Assembly: GCA_027486845.1 (NCBI GenBank) | Contig: JAIXOL010000062.1 | Coordinates: forward strand, 1 to 64,000 | Source: Cytophagaceae bacterium | GTDB taxonomy: Bacteria; Bacteroidota; Bacteroidia; Cytophagales; Spirosomataceae | Length of the DNA stretch: 64,000 bases | Reading direction: 5' to 3' | In this document: piece after piece, positions 18,641-27,779 of the stretch | Numbering within the stretch: the stretch's first letter is position 1 | Layout of the letters: every line of letters starts with the position of its first letter | Made by a program: the position numbers and the translations under genes | The notes under the pieces: generated by a model | The model's database searches: none | The model's input: the letters and a program-made list of their open reading frames with translations, nothing else | Told to the model about the DNA's origin: nothing

Positions 18641-20479
18641 TTACTCAATTATTTTATCTAATGCTGGCTTATTTGTCTCACTACCAGCATAACCTAAGTT
18701 TTGATTGATTTGTCCCAAGCTATTTGCCAAAATTGCAGCTCTTGGAATAGGCCATAAAACATGGTAAGGACTAATGGTATAACTATCTCCTCTAATGTTT
18801 TTAACCTTATTATAGAAATTACTCTTTTCAACAACTCTGTCATAAAAGAAATTATTGGCTGAAAAATTTGTTGCAGAATATGTCTTTCCATTATAGGATT
18901 TGGTTCCTTTTGCCATTTGATAGGCGATTCGGGTTAATTCTGTTTTACGTGGTTCTTCATAATATAATTCTCTGCCACGTTCATCCAATATTGTACCAAT
19001 ATCTATTGTTTTATTAGCAGGGTAAGGACTACAACCTGCTCTTACCCTAACAGCATTTAAATCCGCTATGGCAAGTGCGTTATTTCCTTTAAACCAATGT
19101 GCCTCTGCTCTCAAAAGATAAGTTTCTGCTAAACGATAAACATACCAATCCGAATTTCCTCCTTGCCATGGTATACGTATTTGATCTTCAATATAGAGCT
19201 TATAATGAGGCCAATTGTACCAATTTCTGATAGTATCTCCATTGCTAATCAATAGTTTACCTGTAGCATCTCTCAATTGGAGAGGTTTGCCATAAAAAGG
19301 GGACACTCCTTTAATAGCATTGTTATTATATACTAAATCTTCCATTCTCATCCAGTTTCCAGACTTCGTATCATGACGAAAATCTTTTTCATCATCCCAA
19401 ATGCCATATTGTGAATAATTGGTTGGTCGACATCTACCAATTCCACGGCCAAATTTAGTTCCTAAATCAAACTCCACTTGTCCAGGCACCATACCTGGTC
19501 TTCCGTCAGGAGTCAAAATTACACTATTAGAATAAAATGGAACTGCTTGACGCATAGTTGTTGTGCCATTTGCATTAGCACTTGTCAAACCAAATCTGTC
19601 AGTGACAGAAAACAATACTTCAGTATTAGCGGCAACAAATTTATTAGCTGGGCGATGTAAATCCCATGTAACATTTTTAATAGGATTACCTGCATCTACT
19701 CCAAATCTGTTGGTTACCAACTTATAAGTTCCGCTATTGATTACTTGGTCTGCAATAGCAATTGCATCGTCATAAAGACCTAAAGACAAGTTAACTTTTG
19801 TAAGTAAATGGCCAATGGATCCTTTATTTACATCTCCTTTATCCCCAGCAAATGAGGTGTTCTTGAAAGCCAATTCTAAATCTGCTTTTATTTTTGTTAG
19901 AATTGCTTCTCTCTTCACAGTTTGAAAATCAAGCTTTGGAGATGTAATTTCTTTAAAAGAAGTAGGAATATCCCCAAATTGATGAACCAAACGATAATAA
20001 TGATAAGAACGATAAAAATAAGCTTTTCCCAAAAGTGAATTTTTTACATCTTCTTTTATTGTCGTAATAGTGGGTAGGCGTTCAATTATGGTATTTGCTA
20101 AACGAATTCCTATCCAATGCCTTTCCCAATACCAACCTATTCTATTAAAGTCTCCACTATTTAAATTTGCATCTGGTGTTATTAAAACATTCAAATCAAC
20201 GGCTGGTCCAAATTTATCGGTAGTACCTTCCACTGCCATTTCCGAAAAAAGCAACTCGGTTATAATTGGTGTACCATCTTCATACCACTCTCCTTTTAAG
20301 TTGGCAGCACAAGATGCAAGAGCAGATTTGAAGCCTGCTTCGTTTACAAATGTGTTTTCGGGAGTGAAAAAAGATAAGGGTTTAGGGTCAAGCCAAGTAT
20401 CTTTACAACTAGTGCTTACTGTCAGTAAGAGTGCCGTAGTTGCAAAAGCTATTTTTTTATTTTTAAATATATTTTTCAT
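18641..20479 (-). CDS. susD: SusD/RagB-family outer-membrane glycan-binding lipoprotein
   Basis: 612 residues, in the upper normal range. The leader ends VSTSC with Cys25 as the lipidation site, and DTWLDPKPLSFFTPENTF is the typical SusD start. The C-terminal DLNAVRVRAGC and ERGRELYYEEPRKTELTR blocks are family signatures. It sits on the cell surface over its SusC partner and captures the ligand. The gene lies 11 nt downstream of susC and is followed by a strong terminator. No glycoside hydrolase is adjacent, so the ligand is unclear; the neighbouring haem proteins make a classical starch-type system unlikely. Confidence 0.93.
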   Translation of the reverse strand: MKNIFKNKKIAFATTALLLTVSTSCKDTWLDPKPLSFFTPENTFVNEAGFKSALASCAANLKGEWYEDGTPIITELLFSEMAVEGTTDKFGPAVDLNVLITPDANLNSGDFNRIGWYWERHWIGIRLANTIIERLPTITTIKEDVKNSLLGKAYFYRSYHYYRLVHQFGDIPTSFKEITSPKLDFQTVKREAILTKIKADLELAFKNTSFAGDKGDVNKGSIGHLLTKVNLSLGLYDDAIAIADQVINSGTYKLVTNRFGVDAGNPIKNVTWDLHRPANKFVAANTEVLFSVTDRFGLTSANANGTTTMRQAVPFYSNSVILTPDGRPGMVPGQVEFDLGTKFGRGIGRCRPTNYSQYGIWDDEKDFRHDTKSGNWMRMEDLVYNNNAIKGVSPFYGKPLQLRDATGKLLISNGDTIRNWYNWPHYKLYIEDQIRIPWQGGNSDWYVYRLAETYLLRAEAHWFKGNNALAIADLNAVRVRAGCSPYPANKTIDIGTILDERGRELYYEEPRKTELTRIAYQMAKGTKSYNGKTYSATNFSANNFFYDRVVEKSNFYNKVKNIRGDSYTISPYHVLWPIPRAAILANSLGQINQNLGYAGSETNKPALDKIIE

Positions 20480-20490
20480 AGAATCTACGT

Positions 20491-23400
20491 TTAGAATGTG
20501 ATGTTTAATCCAAGAGTTGTAGTACGAGGCATTAAATTTTGATAAAATGCATTATTGGTATCTGTATTTGCCCTCGATTCAGGATCGAAATATTCCCATG
20601 GGGTAAATACTGCTGCATTTGACATATTCACATATAGTTTCATACTATCAAATTTGATTTTGCTCATCATCTCTTTAGGTAAAGTATACGCTAAACTGAT
20701 ATTATTTAATCGTACGAAAGACGATTTTCTCCATACAGTAAACGCTACTGAACCACCTGCAGCAGACATCATTTTGGCATAATCATTTATTGGGTTTTCT
20801 GGGGTCCAATACGGTCTTTTGTAGAATTGAGAACGGTCATAAAACAAATCCACATTTTTAGCTTCGTTAAATGCAGTCAATTGTCCGATACGGCCATATA
20901 AAGAGAACGAAAAATCAAAATTTTTGTACAGATTAAATTCTTGTCTCATATTGAAAGAGAATTTAGGATTTTGGTTTCCAATAAATTGTCTATCATCAAT
21001 AGTGTACTTGCCATCTTGATTAAAATCTTCGAGTTTAAAATCACCAGGAGTAAAACCGTAAGTTTTCGCTAAGTCTCTTTCTGCTTCTTGCCAAACGCCT
21101 AAAACCTTATAATCCCAAATTTGACTAATAGGCTTTCCGATAAACCAACCATTGGCTCTATCGTCTTGATCAATAAGTGTAGTGTTTCCACTTGCATCAG
21201 TAACGGGTACTGCACCGTAAAGTTTCAAGATTTTATTATCATTAGTCCAAAAACTATAAGTAGATCTCCAAACAAAGTTTTTCTTACTTATATTTTCAGT
21301 ATTAATTGCTACTTCTAGTCCATTATTACCAACAGAGCCTAAATTAGAAATCACATTACTGAAACCTGTTACATTAGGCAATGAGCGGAACAACAACAAA
21401 TCATTAGTTTTACGAATATAATAATCCACAGTACCGCTGATTTTGCTATTTAAAATTCCAAAGTCTAAACCGAAGTTATACGAGCTATTTTTCTCCCACT
21501 TTAAGTTTGGATTACTCATATTGGTTGTTCTTACTGTACCCGTATTATAGGTTGTTCCAGCTGGCGTTGTATAAGTATAAACTCCCGCAGATAGTGCAGA
21601 AAGAGAAGCAAAACGATTAGCAGAACCATCAGAATTATTAATTTCTCGGTTTCCGTTTACACCATAAGAAACTCTAAGTTTTCCATAATCTAAATATTTT
21701 TTTAGTCCTTTTAAAAAGGGCTCGTCGGTAAACTGCCATCCCAAAGCCAATGAAGGGAAATTTGCTTTTTGGTTACTTTGACCAAAGCCAGAATATCCGT
21801 CCTGACGCATTGTTGCAGTAAGAAAATACTTAGAATTATAATTATAATTGATTCGACCCATCAAGGCTTGTCCAGTAAAATAAACATCATTACTTGTAAT
21901 AGATGGGTAAAGAGTTGCTGCCTGTACACTATGATAAATTAGGTTGTCGCTTGGAGAATAATTTTCCGCATTAATAACGTTTTGCCAACTTTGAGATTTT
22001 TCCGCATTTGCCAAAAATGTCGCATCAAAATTGTGTTTTCCAAACGTTTTATTCCATTTCAAAATATTATCCAATTGCCATTGATAAGCGGTACTATTTT
22101 CTCTTCTTGAAATACCCGCTCTGTTAGTAATACCCGGTTTTAAAGCCGAAATATGGTCTAAATTATTTGTGAAATCAAAACGAGGAGTAAAATTTACTTG
22201 ATAAGAAAAACCATATCCAATATCTCCTTTTACAAAAATGGAACTAAACAAGTTATTATTTATCCTATTACGCGTATTAAAGGTTTGATCAAGAAATGGA
22301 TTTTGGTTGTTACCCACGTCATCATTGGTACTTTGGCGTAAAGTTATGCCGTCATCCTGATACAATTGACCATAAGGTGTGGTACGAATTGCATTTCCTA
22401 AATCGATTGGAATACTGCTTTCGTCCCGATTACCAAATTGAATATTTAAACCCACCGAAAGAAATTTAGCGATTTTGTTTTCTAGATTTACTCTGGCCCT
22501 AACCGTCTTAAAAACGTCACCCACTGATAAACCTTCATTAGTCAAATAACCCAAAGACATGTAATAATTGGTATTATTAGTGCTTCCAGAAATCGCAACA
22601 GTGTGGTCTTGCTGAATAGCCTCGTCATTAATAAATAGATTTTCCCAATCAGTGGTTCTTCCCGCCTTATAGTTGGCTATTTCAACTGGAAACATTTTTA
22701 TACGATTTAGCCAAACGTCCGTAGGATCTCCCTTATCGCTGCCCAACCATTGTGCTATTGTGATATTTGATGGCAATTTACTTGGGTCATAAAAATTATA
22801 TCTTGTGGCTGGATTATGTCCATTCATGCTCCATAGCACATCCCCTCTCCAAGATAAAAAATCTTCTGCGTTTAAGATGTGGTTAAACTTTCCTACTTTA
22901 TTAATAGCTAAATTAGAATTAATTGTAATCTGAGGTTTTCCTGATTTTCCTTTCTTAGTAGTTAATAAAATAACACCATTTGCAGATCTTGCTCCAAATA
23001 CAGCTGCTGAACTTGCATCTTTTAAAATATCAATGGTTGCTATATCATTAGGATTAATATCACTTAAAGAACCAGGATAAATAACACCATCTACCACAAT
23101 CAAGGGAGCAGTTGAGGCGGTAAGTGAAGCACGGCCTCTAATCAAGAAACTTCCGCCGCCTCTTGGAGAAGCACTATTTGAAATATCCAAGCCAGGTGCA
23201 TTTCCACGCAACATGTCTTGAATTGTTCTTGGATTTTCATTTTCCATTCTTGTTGCTTTCACTTGAGCCACTGCCCCAGTTAAATCACTTTTTTTCATCG
23301 TTCCATAACCAATAACCACTACCTCATTGAGACTCTGACTGTCTTCGACGAGGCTAATATTGATTTGGGTTCTGGTTCCGATTACTTCTTCTTTGCTAAT

Positions 23401-23631
23401 ATAGCCGACATAAGAGAAAACCAATACTGCATTTTTTGAGGTTAAATTCAAAGAATAATTTCCGGATACGTCAGTAACTGTACCTTGCGAGGCACCTTTT
23501 ACTTTCACGCTTACGCCTGGTAAGCCTTCGCCCGATGGATCAGACACTTTACCGGTCAATTGCCCTGTTTGAGCAATAACTATCTGCATGCATAAAAACA
23601 AGGCAGATAAAAGAAGATAAATTTTCTTCAT
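20491..23631 (-). CDS. susC: SusC/RagA-family TonB-linked outer-membrane transporter
   Basis: 1046 residues. After the signal peptide (residues 1-20) comes a carboxypeptidase-like extension (GQLTGKVSDPSGEGLPGVSV, to about 100). Next are LNEVVVIGYGTMKKSDLTGAV, the family signature, then the plug (SFLIRGRASLTASTAPLIVV) and a 22-strand barrel ending in LGLNITF. It imports glycan or peptide fragments into the periplasm using TonB energy, together with the SusD encoded 11 nt downstream. The gene is preceded by 1.8 kb without genes, where no anti-sigma/sigma pair or hybrid sensor is found, so its regulator lies elsewhere. Confidence 0.95.
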   Translation of the reverse strand: MKKIYLLLSALFLCMQIVIAQTGQLTGKVSDPSGEGLPGVSVKVKGASQGTVTDVSGNYSLNLTSKNAVLVFSYVGYISKEEVIGTRTQINISLVEDSQSLNEVVVIGYGTMKKSDLTGAVAQVKATRMENENPRTIQDMLRGNAPGLDISNSASPRGGGSFLIRGRASLTASTAPLIVVDGVIYPGSLSDINPNDIATIDILKDASSAAVFGARSANGVILLTTKKGKSGKPQITINSNLAINKVGKFNHILNAEDFLSWRGDVLWSMNGHNPATRYNFYDPSKLPSNITIAQWLGSDKGDPTDVWLNRIKMFPVEIANYKAGRTTDWENLFINDEAIQQDHTVAISGSTNNTNYYMSLGYLTNEGLSVGDVFKTVRARVNLENKIAKFLSVGLNIQFGNRDESSIPIDLGNAIRTTPYGQLYQDDGITLRQSTNDDVGNNQNPFLDQTFNTRNRINNNLFSSIFVKGDIGYGFSYQVNFTPRFDFTNNLDHISALKPGITNRAGISRRENSTAYQWQLDNILKWNKTFGKHNFDATFLANAEKSQSWQNVINAENYSPSDNLIYHSVQAATLYPSITSNDVYFTGQALMGRINYNYNSKYFLTATMRQDGYSGFGQSNQKANFPSLALGWQFTDEPFLKGLKKYLDYGKLRVSYGVNGNREINNSDGSANRFASLSALSAGVYTYTTPAGTTYNTGTVRTTNMSNPNLKWEKNSSYNFGLDFGILNSKISGTVDYYIRKTNDLLLFRSLPNVTGFSNVISNLGSVGNNGLEVAINTENISKKNFVWRSTYSFWTNDNKILKLYGAVPVTDASGNTTLIDQDDRANGWFIGKPISQIWDYKVLGVWQEAERDLAKTYGFTPGDFKLEDFNQDGKYTIDDRQFIGNQNPKFSFNMRQEFNLYKNFDFSFSLYGRIGQLTAFNEAKNVDLFYDRSQFYKRPYWTPENPINDYAKMMSAAGGSVAFTVWRKSSFVRLNNISLAYTLPKEMMSKIKFDSMKLYVNMSNAAVFTPWEYFDPESRANTDTNNAFYQNLMPRTTTLGLNITF

Positions 23632-25079
23632 GATTTAGAATTGATTAAATGATTGAGTGCGTATAGCTACCCACTCAGAATTGATTAGAAATTGATAAAA
23701 ATTAAATTTATTGAATCGAACACTCTTTTTAAGAATTAAAATAATATAAATCTACAATTTTTCAAATAGCTAAATATCTCTCCTTAAGCACATCATCTTA
23801 CTGTGGACTTGTCGACTGTTAGCTCCTTTATTTTCAGCAAATACTTTTTCAAAAAAACATTTCCTTGAGAGATTTTCCTTACTAGATGGTAGGTTTTTTG
23901 AGCGAACATTCTTGCTTTCAATACGTTTTAAATGGTCTTATAAATCTTGTTCAACAATGCATTTACTTTTAAATTAACATTTTCATACATATTATTATGT
24001 ACCAAAGCTGAATGAAAGTCACTAAGATTGAGGGTTATAAATTTGATACTTAACCAAAAATGGTTTGCGAAAACTCAAATATTTAATTATCTCATTATCA
24101 ACACTTTGCACCGAGCGACTGTCGCCTCTGAACCTTTGCAACTCTGTGCCTTTTGAGTATATTGGCTTCTAAGCAAAAACAGCTGAATTTGCAATGAAAA
24201 CTAAGAAATACATTAGTTTTTTTATCAATATTACATTAAAAAAAACTTTTTTAATGCAATCACAGAAAAGTACAATTAAGTTATTTCAAAAGAATTGTAT
24301 TGAATGATAAAGATTAAGAATAGTGCCTTATGCTTTATTTAGAAATTTGATAATTTGATTGAATATATTTAACTTTTATGGTATTCTAAAAAGAATTGTT
24401 TTAATTTTTTTTAGAAAATCAAAAAAAACTATCGAATACGTTACCGAAAACGTTTCCGATAGTTTTGAATCCTTACAATTATATTAAGTTTAGTTGGAAT
24501 ATGATTTTAACTCAATTGCATAATTATTGATTAAATGAAAACTGGACGATTTTAATATTATTAGAATAATTCAATTATTGATAACTACTTGTATCCAATG
24601 CGGTAATACAGAAAACAGCATTCGATTAGGTTTTGTAAGAAGCCGACAAAATTGAAGTACCCTTCTGCAAATAAGGCCTACGGATAGCTTTAGATAAGCA
24701 AGTCACGAGCAAACGAAATATCCGAAATATTTATGCCCATTTGCTGAATTCCGACTACCACTACATTGTTTCCAACTTGAAAATTAGAGACCACAATACT
24801 ATTTTCTGGCTACTCCCGTAGCTCACAACTTTTACTTTTTAGCCAATACCCTAGCCAAGCTGTGAAGGCTCTACCTCCCTCGAATTATGAAAATAGTCTC
24901 TTCACTCAAATCTGTTTTCAACATATCTATGGCATAGGCTTCAATCTGGGGGAGGTTTAACCTAGAAATCATACATCTTGCTAAAATTGAAAATAATTAC
25001 TTCGACAAAAACTCTCATTTTATCTATACACCTTGATAGTTTGGATAGATATTTTAGTACTGAAACACAAGAAACCAAA
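23632..25079. other. Long gene-poor stretch upstream of susC
   Basis: About 1.4 kb with no supported gene. It contains the susC leader, a hairpin at 24425-24466, and low-complexity AT sequence. Between about 24600 and 24990 the minus strand shows short protein-like stretches (IEAYAIDMLKTDLSEETIF, then after a stop SLHSLARVLAKK), which looks like a badly decayed gene that I cannot assign. No promoter matching TTTG-N20-TAnnTTTG was found near susC. Confidence 0.5.
24425..24466 (-). terminator. Strong hairpin with AAACGTTT core; terminator or operator
   Basis: AAAACTATCG pairs perfectly with CGATAGTTTT, and an inner ACGTT/AACGT stem forms in the loop. On the minus strand it is followed by a run of eight T, as for an intrinsic terminator. 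The loop also contains CGAAAACGTTTCCG, a near-palindrome of the LacI-family operator type. No gene is seen upstream on the minus strand that would need a terminator. Confidence 0.6.
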
Positions 25080-25084
25080 TACGA

Positions 25085-25370
25085 AGTTCGACAAGCTTCG
25101 ACAAAGCATTAAATACTTGATTATTAAGAAATTAACAAAGTATTTTCATCGATTATTTCTATCTAAGTACTTGATTCTGTCATTTTAAAAATGTGTGAAA
25201 GTACATTACTAACGGTTATAATGTAAATTTTATAGGTTGTCACTTTGCGATAACATACATTTGATTAGCTAATTAATCAGCCAAATTAGTCATTGATTCA
25301 AAGTAATTTTTTACGTCGCAGTTCTCAATCAATCACTAGTTTACCTAATTATTCAATGAATGAGTTATAA
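25085..25370 (-). repeat. Dispersed non-coding repeat, family 1, copy C (inverted)
   Basis: The minus strand matches copies A and B: a TTGAGAACTGCGACGTAAA block, then AAATTTACATTATAACCG, TAATGTACTTTCACACATTT and AAATAATCGATGAAAATAC. The core hairpin is partly lost by a one-base insertion (GTTAGTAATGT). It ends about 110 nt before the LytTR gene, so it may supply leader or promoter sequence there. Confidence 0.75.
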
Positions 25371-25479
25371 TATTCAGCAAAATTTTTAATCATATTTTCA
25401 GCATTTTTTTTAAAAACCTATAAAAATTAAAGTTTAAACAGACGCTCTCCACACAAGAAAAAATAAAATATACCTACTG

Positions 25480-25797
25480 ATGAAAAAATTTATGCCATAT
25501 GAACAAAACATTATTTCCTTTATTGCAGAGGGTAATTATACCAGCATTAACCCATTGAATGGAAGCGTTTCTATTTATGCCAAAACACTTAAAAAATTTG
25601 AATTAGAACTCTCAGAGCAAAAGCAATTTGTAAGGATAAATAAATCGGTCATTGTGAATTTGTTATTTGTCAATAAAATAAACAAAGACGCTATCGAATT
25701 ATGCAACGGAACAATTGTCAAGATTGCCAGAAGAAGAAAAAAAAAATTGTTTGAAATTTTAAGCCCTTACACTAAAAGTTGTGATGCTTTAAAATGA
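25480..25797 (+). CDS. Stand-alone LytTR DNA-binding protein
   Basis: 105 residues, essentially one LytTR domain. The N-terminal half has IISFIAEGNYTSI, and the recognition part reads FVRINKSVIVNLLFVNKI followed by GTIVKIARRRKKKL, the usual order in this family. There is no receiver domain, membrane segment or kinase partner nearby. LytTR-only proteins bind paired direct repeats as transcription factors. It is flanked by non-coding DNA and a family-1 repeat; no target can be assigned from the sequence. Confidence 0.82.
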   Translation: MKKFMPYEQNIISFIAEGNYTSINPLNGSVSIYAKTLKKFELELSEQKQFVRINKSVIVNLLFVNKINKDAIELCNGTIVKIARRRKKKLFEILSPYTKSCDALK

Positions 25798-26183
25798 TTT
25801 GCCTATTAGCTTATTATCTTAAGTGGACTTGTCGACTTAATGATCAAAATAAACATTTAATTTTGATAGCGAGGTCTTTTTGTTATTTTTGAGAAATAAA
25901 AGTAATTTTTACATGTGTATCAATTTAAGCCGATACCCGAAAAGAACCTTTGCAAAAAATTCAATTTATAACAGACTTTTCACCAAAAAAAAGTAAACTT
26001 GAAAAGTTTAAGAACTCGAAAACATTTAATCATCAATTTGGGTTTGAAATTGAAATGCCAAGCTATTTTAAAACTGAAAGACTAAACTTTTCTAGAATTC
26101 AATATTGTACCATTATTGCTATCCTATTGTCAATTATTCCAAAATCAAAAAAGTCAATTATTCAATACCTAAAACCTCAAAAA

Positions 26184-26585
26184 ATGAGAAAACTTATCAT
26201 TATCCTAACATTATGCTTAACTAGTAGCATTTTTTGTTTTAGTCAAACTCAATTAGAATTAAACACAGAAGCACTTAATAATTATAAAAAAGCCGACACG
26301 AAACTAAATCAAGTTTATTCACAAATCTTGAAAGAATATAAAAGTGATGTTGTGTTTATTACTAATTTAAAAAATTCTCAAAGGTTATGGATTCAATTTC
26401 GAGATGCAGAAATGAAAGCTAAATATCCTGAAAGAGAAGATGGATATTATGGAAGTATATTTCCATTGTGTTGGAATTTATATTTGAAAGAACTAACAGA
26501 AGAACGAATAAAGAAATTAAGCATTTGGCTTGTCGGACATCAAGAAGGAGATGTTTGTAATGGTTCTGTAAAAATCAAGGAATAG
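26184..26585 (+). CDS. Secreted LprI-like (DUF1311) protein
   Basis: 133 residues. The ATG at 26184 starts a clear signal peptide (RKLIIILTLCLTSSIFCFSQ); the open frame reaches back to 25950 but the upstream part has no homology or ATG at its start. The mature part has the DUF1311 pattern: a YKKADTKLNQVYSQILKEY helix, LKNSQRLWIQFRDAEM and two Cys (one in PLCWNLYL, one in GDVCNGS) that can form a disulfide. The family includes a lysozyme inhibitor in Mycobacterium; in most bacteria its role is unknown. It stands alone. Confidence 0.75.
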   Translation: MRKLIIILTLCLTSSIFCFSQTQLELNTEALNNYKKADTKLNQVYSQILKEYKSDVVFITNLKNSQRLWIQFRDAEMKAKYPEREDGYYGSIFPLCWNLYLKELTEERIKKLSIWLVGHQEGDVCNGSVKIKE

Positions 26586-26720
26586 ACAACAAAGCAACTG
26601 CAAAACATGGGTAGCTGTGCTAATTTTGCCGCACGGTTTATTGTAAAAGATTTACTTAAATTCGTCGAAACGAAGGATGATATACTCACCCTTTTGTTAG
26701 GAAGCCGTTCTGATTTTTTC

Positions 26721-26960
26721 TCAAGACAAATTTAGTTTATTAGACTCATATTTTTCTTCAAATTTGTCCGGAATCTCATAGTTTATACCAGAATGCCTTC
26801 TTTTTCGATTATACGGGGTCGCCCGTGCGATATACTTCGATATATTCAAATATTTCAGTATGATAATCAACAAAATTAAGAAATGTCCCTTTTTACATCA
26901 ATTTTGCCATAAATCTGCTGAACAAACCTTATTATTTGATAGCATACCAGTGGAAGACCA
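26721..26960 (-). pseudogene. IS3-family transposase relic
   Basis: The minus strand reads YHTEIFEYIEVY, then, after about 16 extra bases, YNRKRRHSGINYEIPDKFEE and a TGA stop at 26721-26723. This is the end of the DDE domain of IS3-type transposases (the EYIEVFYNRKRRHS motif). Only about 70 codons can be followed and the frame is broken several times. The inserted bases (around 26811-26828) contain ACGGGGTCGCC, also found in the REP-like element at 36674. Confidence 0.8.
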
Positions 26961-27034
26961 ATGCTATAGCGTTACTTTACCCATCCTTTGAGCAGATAGT
27001 GGATTGATAAATATTTTGACATCTACTTATTCTT

Positions 27035-27130
27035 AAATAATAAAACAATATTAATCGACAAATTAAAATAATATAACTTGGTAATTATTAGTGTTTTATC
27101 GGAGCGGCGAACCGTTTCATATCTTTTTTT
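27035..27130 (-). repeat. Dispersed repeat, family 2, copy A
   Basis: Read on the minus strand it matches 47320-47425: AC(or GA)GGTTCGCCG, CGA(T)AAAA(C/T)ACTA and then TTTTAATTTGTCGATTAATATTGT. About 95 bp with no coding potential. It ends only 20 nt before the start of the Crp/Fnr gene at 27151 and so may carry its leader. Confidence 0.7.
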
Positions 27131-27150
27131 CAATACTCATTAGATAAAAA

Positions 27151-27714
27151 GTGAATAACCTAATCAAATATTTCAATCAATTCAATCATCTTTCCGATGA
27201 AGCCATCAAAGCTATTGCTGATATTTCAAAGCCGGTAAACATTAAGAAAAACCAAGATTTACAATCAATTGGTCATACTTGCCGCACGATTTATTTTATC
27301 AAAAAAGGCGTGGCTCGCATCTATTATTATAAAGACGACATCGAAATAACAGAATGTTTTGCCTTTGAAAATGCCATTATTGCCCGTGTTGAAAGTTTAT
27401 TCACAGGAAAACCTTCACGAAAAGCCATTCAAATGATTGAAGATTCAGAACTAATTGGCATAAATTCACCAAAACTATTTGAACTCTACGATAAGTTCCC
27501 CGAAATAGAGCGTTTGTTTAGAAAGATATTTGAATCTGCTTATGTTGACACCGTCAATAGAGTCGAAAGCATTCAGTTTCATTCTGCCGAAGAGCGTTAT
27601 AATACTTTGCTAAAAGAAAGCCCCAATGTACTACAAAGGGTTCCTCTCAAATATATCGCTTCTTTTTTGGGTATTACACAAGTGAGCCTTAGCCGCATCA
27701 GAGGTATCCGTTGA
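27151..27714 (+). CDS. Crp/Fnr-family transcriptional regulator
   Basis: 187 residues: a cyclic-nucleotide-binding-like beta-barrel (residues 15-115, with TIYFIKKGVARIYYY) joined to a short helix-turn-helix tail (YIASFLGITQVSLSRIR). The barrel lacks the cAMP-binding signature, as usual for Bacteroidota members. The start is GTG at 27151; no in-frame ATG lies close. It is 65 nt upstream of the MFS gene on the same strand and probably controls it. The GTAAY-N4-RTCAC operator seen further downstream is absent here. Confidence 0.85.
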   Translation: MNNLIKYFNQFNHLSDEAIKAIADISKPVNIKKNQDLQSIGHTCRTIYFIKKGVARIYYYKDDIEITECFAFENAIIARVESLFTGKPSRKAIQMIEDSELIGINSPKLFELYDKFPEIERLFRKIFESAYVDTVNRVESIQFHSAEERYNTLLKESPNVLQRVPLKYIASFLGITQVSLSRIRGIR

Positions 27715-27779
27715 TTATTTATCTTATGATAAATTTTGTTAAAAATGACCCAGCTAATTTTGCATAAAATTTATGCAAA

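Noticed and set aside
24100-24170. GC-richer patch resembling a tRNA or RNA gene (GAGCGACTGTCGCC)
   Set aside because: No cloverleaf, T-loop or CCA-like arrangement could be drawn; it looks like a scattered CTTTGCAACTCTGTGCC-type intergenic repeat.
25950-26183. N-terminal extension of the LprI-like protein from a TTG at 25950
   Set aside because: The ATG at 26184 begins a normal signal peptide; the extension would bury it and has no homology.
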